Shown: positions 14,716 to 17,565 of the stretch, one piece after another | Numbering within the stretch: position 1 is the first letter of the stretch | How the letters are laid out: each line of letters begins with the position of its first letter | Source of the DNA: an uncultured Collinsella sp. | Lineage (GTDB): Bacteria; Actinomycetota; Coriobacteriia; Coriobacteriales; Coriobacteriaceae | NCBI GenBank assembly: GCA_900545745.1 | Contig: URAD01000026.1 | Coordinates: 1-17,565 of the forward strand | Reading direction: 5' to 3' | DNA: 17,565 bases | Position numbers and translations under genes: made by a program | Notes under the pieces: generated by a model | The model's input: the letters and a program-made list of their open reading frames with translations, nothing else | Database searches by the model: none | What the model was told of the DNA's origin: nothing

Positions 14716-15216
14716 ATGGATATCCAACTTAAGACGGGATGCTTTGATGACGCGGCGTTGGTGCGCCGCGTCGTTTTTATGGACGAGCAGGGCTACGAGA
14801 ATGAGTTCGACGCTATCGACGAGGATCAGAACTGCATTCATGTGACGCTCTATGTAGACGGCGAGCTTGCCGGTTGCTCGCGCGTGTTTCCCGAGGAGCT
14901 TGAGCGCGTGGCTGACGCAGAGGCCCCGGTGTTGCCGGCATGCGACATGGACGAAGGCGTTGCGGCGGGGGAGACCTACATTATGGGGCGCGTCGCCGTG
15001 CTGCCGGCTATGCGTCGTCGCGGACTGGCGAGTGCGATTGTCGAGGCCAGTGCTGTGTGTGCACGCGATGCCGGCGCTAAGCTTATTAAGCTGCATGCGC
15101 AGGAATACGTGCTACCGCTCTATGCAAAGGTGGGCTACACGCAAATTGCCCCGGTAGATTACGAAGACGAGGGCCAACCCCATGTCTGGATGGCCAAGCG
15201 CGTAGATGGCAGATAG
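14716..15216 (+). CDS. GNAT acetyltransferase, ElaA/YjcF-like
   Basis: A 166-residue GNAT protein. The N-terminal VVFMDEQGYENEFDAIDEDQNCIHV matches the ElaA pattern (VF..EQ...EFD..D....H). The central GRVAVLPAMRRRGLASAIVEA is the acetyl-CoA binding site with its R/Q-x-x-G-x-A loop. The C-terminal LHAQEYVLPLYAKVGYTQ and GQPHVWMAKRV are typical of the subfamily. The acceptor substrate is unknown. ATG 14716 has GAAAGGG at 14704-14710. TTG 14698 would place the ribosome site inside the gene. It starts 39 bases after the phosphatase gene, so it could be the last gene of that operon or have a promoter not recognised here. Confidence 0.9.
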   Translation: MDIQLKTGCFDDAALVRRVVFMDEQGYENEFDAIDEDQNCIHVTLYVDGELAGCSRVFPEELERVADAEAPVLPACDMDEGVAAGETYIMGRVAVLPAMRRRGLASAIVEASAVCARDAGAKLIKLHAQEYVLPLYAKVGYTQIAPVDYEDEGQPHVWMAKRVDGR

Positions 15217-15254
15217 GGACGTTCCTTTTCTGCCGGCAGTTGGGGACACTCCTT
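15208..15254. repeat. Composite repeat: hairpin, palindrome and paired GGGACRYTCCTT direct repeat
   Basis: GGCAGA at 15208-15213 pairs with TCTGCC at 15229-15234, overlapping the GNAT stop codon. CTGCCGGCAG at 15230-15239 is a perfect palindrome. GGGACGTTCCTT at 15216-15227 recurs as GGGACACTCCTT at 15243-15254, 27 bases on. This layered arrangement is typical of dispersed intergenic repeats and could also help end the GNAT transcript. Copy number in the genome cannot be judged from here. Confidence 0.5.
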
Positions 15255-15280
15255 GGCAATTGGCGCATCGGAGCGCTTAG

Positions 15281-15332
15281 ACATACAGTTTTTCGATTCC
15301 GTATGTATATATGCGCGCTAATGGGTTATAAA
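15281..15332 (+). promoter_or_regulatory. Probable htpG promoter with 6-bp inverted repeat
   Basis: TATAAA at 15327-15332 is a strong -10. The hexamer at the proper -35 distance (TGTATA, 15304-15309) is poor, which suggests activator control or an alternative sigma factor. ACATAC at 15281-15286 and GTATGT at 15301-15306 form a perfect inverted repeat that overlaps this -35 and may be an operator. It is neither a CIRCE nor a HAIR heat-shock element. Confidence 0.5.
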
Positions 15333-15363
15333 ATCTAAGTCTGAACATAGCAGGTCTGCGATG

Positions 15364-15389
15364 CGGCTCGGGCGACCGGGCCGTTTTTT
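15364..15389 (+). terminator. Intrinsic terminator in the htpG leader
   Basis: CGGCTCGG (15364-15371) pairs with CCGGGCCG (15376-15383) over a GCGA tetraloop, with one G-U pair, and six T residues follow directly. The structure is textbook. It can end the upstream GNAT transcript. It also lies downstream of the only good -10 before htpG and 31 bases before the htpG ATG, so transcripts from that promoter must pass through it. Confidence 0.88.
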
Positions 15390-15419
15390 GCGGACGGGGG
15401 TAGCGCGAAAGGACTGCAC

Positions 15420-17444
15420 ATGCGTCAATTTAAGACCGAGAGCAAAAAACTGCTCGACCTCATGATCAACTCCATCTACACCAATAAGGAAATCTTCCTG
15501 CGCGAGCTTATCTCTAACGCGAGCGACGCCGTCGACAAGCTCAACTTTAAGAGCCTGCAGGACCCGAGTGTCAAGATCGACCAGGGCGACCTGGCCATTC
15601 GCGTCTCCTTTGATAAAGACGCCCGCACCATTACCATCTCGGATAACGGCATTGGCATGACCGCCGAGGAGCTCGAGCGCAATCTGGGCACCATCGCCCA
15701 TTCCGGCTCCGAGGAGTTTAAGACCGAGAACGCCGAGCAGCAGGGCTCCGATGTCGACATCATCGGTCAGTTTGGCGTGGGCTTCTACTCGGCTTTTATG
15801 GTCGCCAGCCACGTGAAGGTCGTGAGCCGCGCCTATGGCGAGGACACCGCTCACGTGTGGGAGTCTGATGGTCTTGAGGGTTACACCATCGAAGACGGCG
15901 AGCGCGCCGAGCACGGCACCGATGTCATCTTGACGCTGCGCGAGAACGAGAAGCTCGATGCCGACGGCGAGGCCGAGACCTACGATCGCTTCCTGACCGA
16001 GTGGGGTCTCAAGAGCCTGATTCAGCAGTACAGCAACTATGTGCGCTACCCGATTCAGATGATGGTGTCCAAGAGCCGCCAGAAACCCAAGCCCGAGGAC
16101 GCCGGCGACGATTACAAGCCCGAGTACGAGGACTACCAGGAGCTCGAGACCGTCAATTCCATGACACCGATCTGGAAGAAGCGCAGCTCCGATGTCGAGC
16201 AGAAGGACTACGACGAGTTCTACAAGTCCACGTTCCACGACTTTGACGATCCTGCGCGCACCATCAGCTTCCATGCCGAGGGCACGCTCGAGTATGACGC
16301 CCTGCTGTTTGTGCCGGGCCGCGCGCCGTTCGATCTGTACAGTAAGGATTACGAGAAGGGTCTGGCGCTCTACAGCTCCAATGTGCTGATTATGGAGAAG
16401 TGCGACGACCTGCTGCCCGACTACTACAACTTTGTGCGCGGTGTCGTGGATTCCGCCGACGTGTCGCTCAACATCTCGCGTGAGACGCTGCAGCAGAACC
16501 GTCAGCTCAAGGCCATCGCCAAGCGTGTGGAAAAGAAGATCACCGCTGACCTTGAGGATATGCGTGACAACGACCGCGAGGCCTACGAGAAGTTCTTTGA
16601 GAACTTTGGCCGCGGCCTTAAGTACGGCATCTACTCGAGCTATGGCATGAAGGCCGATGAGCTCGCCGACCTGTTGCTGTTCTGGTCTGCCAAGGAACAG
16701 AAGATGATTACCCTGGCCGAGTATGCCAAGGGCATGCCCGAGGATCAGAAGGCCATCTACTACGCCGCCGGCGACTCGCGTGAGCGCTTGGCCAAGATGC
16801 CCGTGGTAAAGGGCGTGCTCGACCGCGGCTATGACGTGCTGCTGCTGACGCAGGATGTGGATGAGTTCACGTTCCAGGCTATGCGTGAGTACGTTGCCGC
16901 CGATATGCCCAAGATCTACGAGGACGATGCTGCCCGCGAGGCTGCCGAGAAGGCTGTGGCCGACGGTGCCGAGCCCGAGGTCGAGGATCGTCATCTGGAG
17001 CTCAAGAACGTCGCGACCGGTGATCTTGACCTGGCGACCGAGGATGAGAAGAAGGAGGCCGAGGACGCCACCAAGGAGAACGAGGACCTCTTTAGCGCTA
17101 TGAAGGAGGCACTCGGTGACAAGGTCGAGAAAGTTGCCGTCTCCGCGCGCCTGACCGATGCCCCCGCTTGCATCACCACCGAGGGTCCGCTTTCGCTTGA
17201 GATGGAGAAGGTACTCCAGAAGGGACCCGAGGGCGCGCCCGACGGCATGCCCAAGAGCCAACGCGTGCTCGAGCTCAACGCCAAGCACCCGGTCTTTGAC
17301 AAGCTTGTCGCTGCCCAGAAGGCAGGCGACGCCGACAAGATCAAGCAGTACTCCGGTCTGCTCTATGACCAGGCCCTGCTGGTCGAGGGCATCCTCCCCG
17401 AGGACCCCGTGGCCTTCGCGGCGGCTGTTTGCAACTTGATGTAG
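15420..17444 (+). CDS. htpG: Molecular chaperone HtpG (Hsp90)
   Basis: A 674-residue ATP-dependent cytoplasmic chaperone that acts as a homodimer on partly folded clients. The N-terminal GHKL ATPase domain is clear: E29 and N33 in LRELISNASDAVDKL, DNGIGM at 75-80, and GQFGVGFYSAFMV at about 117-129. The middle domain (about 235-500) contains ISRETLQQNR with the conserved Arg that helps ATP hydrolysis. The C-terminal dimerisation domain ends VAFAAAVCNLM. It is about 50 residues longer than the E. coli protein. An acidic segment at about 223-240 (KPKPEDAGDDYKPEYEDY) and a charged stretch near 540-560 account for part of this. GAAAGGA at 15407-15413 serves the ATG. Its codon use is the most biased of the window, fitting high expression. 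Confidence 0.97.
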   Translation: MRQFKTESKKLLDLMINSIYTNKEIFLRELISNASDAVDKLNFKSLQDPSVKIDQGDLAIRVSFDKDARTITISDNGIGMTAEELERNLGTIAHSGSEEFKTENAEQQGSDVDIIGQFGVGFYSAFMVASHVKVVSRAYGEDTAHVWESDGLEGYTIEDGERAEHGTDVILTLRENEKLDADGEAETYDRFLTEWGLKSLIQQYSNYVRYPIQMMVSKSRQKPKPEDAGDDYKPEYEDYQELETVNSMTPIWKKRSSDVEQKDYDEFYKSTFHDFDDPARTISFHAEGTLEYDALLFVPGRAPFDLYSKDYEKGLALYSSNVLIMEKCDDLLPDYYNFVRGVVDSADVSLNISRETLQQNRQLKAIAKRVEKKITADLEDMRDNDREAYEKFFENFGRGLKYGIYSSYGMKADELADLLLFWSAKEQKMITLAEYAKGMPEDQKAIYYAAGDSRERLAKMPVVKGVLDRGYDVLLLTQDVDEFTFQAMREYVAADMPKIYEDDAAREAAEKAVADGAEPEVEDRHLELKNVATGDLDLATEDEKKEAEDATKENEDLFSAMKEALGDKVEKVAVSARLTDAPACITTEGPLSLEMEKVLQKGPEGAPDGMPKSQRVLELNAKHPVFDKLVAAQKAGDADKIKQYSGLLYDQALLVEGILPEDPVAFAAAVCNLM

Positions 17445-17480
17445 TTCGGGGATACGGCACCGTAACTGGATTAGAACGAG

Positions 17481-17503
17481 AGTGGATAATCTCCCACTTT
17501 TGG
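17481..17503 (+). terminator. Weak terminator-like hairpin after htpG
   Basis: AGTGG at 17481-17485 pairs with CCACT at 17494-17498 around an eight-base loop, followed by TTT. It lies 37 bases after the htpG stop codon. The stem is short, so confidence is low. Nothing else was recognised in 17445-17480. Confidence 0.4.
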
Positions 17504-17515
17504 CTCGAATGGGGG

Positions 17516-17565
17516 TGCGGACAGAAAGTTGGACCGTGAAGCGGTCCGGACTGGAGGTTCGCATG
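17516..17565 (+). mobile_element. Possible left end of an IS3-type insertion sequence, cut by the window edge
   Basis: From TG at 17516 the sequence runs TGCGGACAGAAAGTTGGACC, which resembles the AAAGTTGGAC-containing terminal repeats I associate with IS3/IS150-type elements. A hairpin (GGACCG 17531-17536 with CGGTCC 17542-17547) and a strong ribosome site GGAGGT at 17553-17558 follow, then ATG at 17563. A first reading frame starting about 50 bases from the end fits the IS3 plan. The transposase and the right end are outside the window, so this rests on end similarity and layout only. Confidence 0.4.
17563..17565 (+). CDS. Start codon of a following gene (partial)
   Basis: Only the ATG is in the window. 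The ribosome site GGAGGT at 17553-17558 lies four bases before it, so a plus-strand gene almost certainly begins here. If the preceding bases are an insertion-sequence end, this would be the first transposase reading frame. Nothing of the product is visible. Confidence 0.5.

Noticed and set aside
15281..15306. CIRCE or HAIR heat-shock operator before htpG
   Set aside because: The arms ACATAC/GTATGT match neither TTAGCACTC-N9-GAGTGCTAA nor CTTGAGT-N7-ACTCAAG.
15318..17564. A 748-codon open frame on the minus strand opposite htpG
   Set aside because: It is the mirror of the strongly biased GC-rich codons of htpG. The translation is low-complexity in V, L, G and H, has no ribosome site and no domain, and htpG is certain.

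Overview
The window looks like chromosome of a Gram-positive, high-GC gut actinobacterium of the class Coriobacteriia, most probably Collinsella or a near relative. This rests on the GC-rich codon use (CGC, GAC and CTG dominate in htpG and pstB), the actinobacterial flavour of the proteins and the two-component and cell-envelope gene set. It is inference from sequence character, not a database match.

Layout. Positions 1-2690 hold the 3' part of a tRNA-Arg(ACG) with its terminator, then a large cytoplasmic protein of unknown function with a TPR-like C-terminal part. Positions 2690-5690 look like a small accessory island: a tandem array of TAAA-containing units, an AAA+ ATPase with a C-terminal winged helix, a 19-bp perfect inverted repeat, a second inverted repeat, a complete tRNA-Ser(GCT) with promoter and terminator, and a TM2-domain membrane protein with a very basic N-terminus. 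Positions 5660-9212 form a cell-wall block: a secreted D,D-carboxypeptidase (minus strand) divergent from a VanR/VanS-like two-component pair. Positions 9213-12475 are a phosphate block: pstB without the other pst genes in view, then a PhoB/PhoR-like pair. Positions 12536-14676 are a tyrosine-phosphorylation module of surface-polysaccharide control (Wzz-type adaptor, BY-kinase, PHP-type phosphatase), followed by an ElaA-like GNAT acetyltransferase. Positions 15217-17444 hold a structured intergenic region and htpG (Hsp90). The last 50 bases resemble the left end of an IS3-type insertion sequence and stop on a start codon.

How the genes work together. The dominant theme is envelope sensing and remodelling. 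The VanS-like kinase carries the NxGxxIP box of vancomycin-type sensors and sits beside a D-Ala-D-Ala carboxypeptidase, which suggests control of peptidoglycan peptide trimming. PstB with PhoB/PhoR-like proteins points to phosphate-starvation signalling. The Wzz/kinase/phosphatase trio should form a phosphorylation cycle that sets polysaccharide chain length or export, although no glycosyltransferase, flippase or polymerase is in view.

The least explained parts are the ATPase with its flanking repeats, the TM2 protein beside the tRNA gene, and an intrinsic terminator lying between the best htpG promoter and the htpG start codon. No gap between genes exceeds 300 bases, and no CRISPR array was seen.
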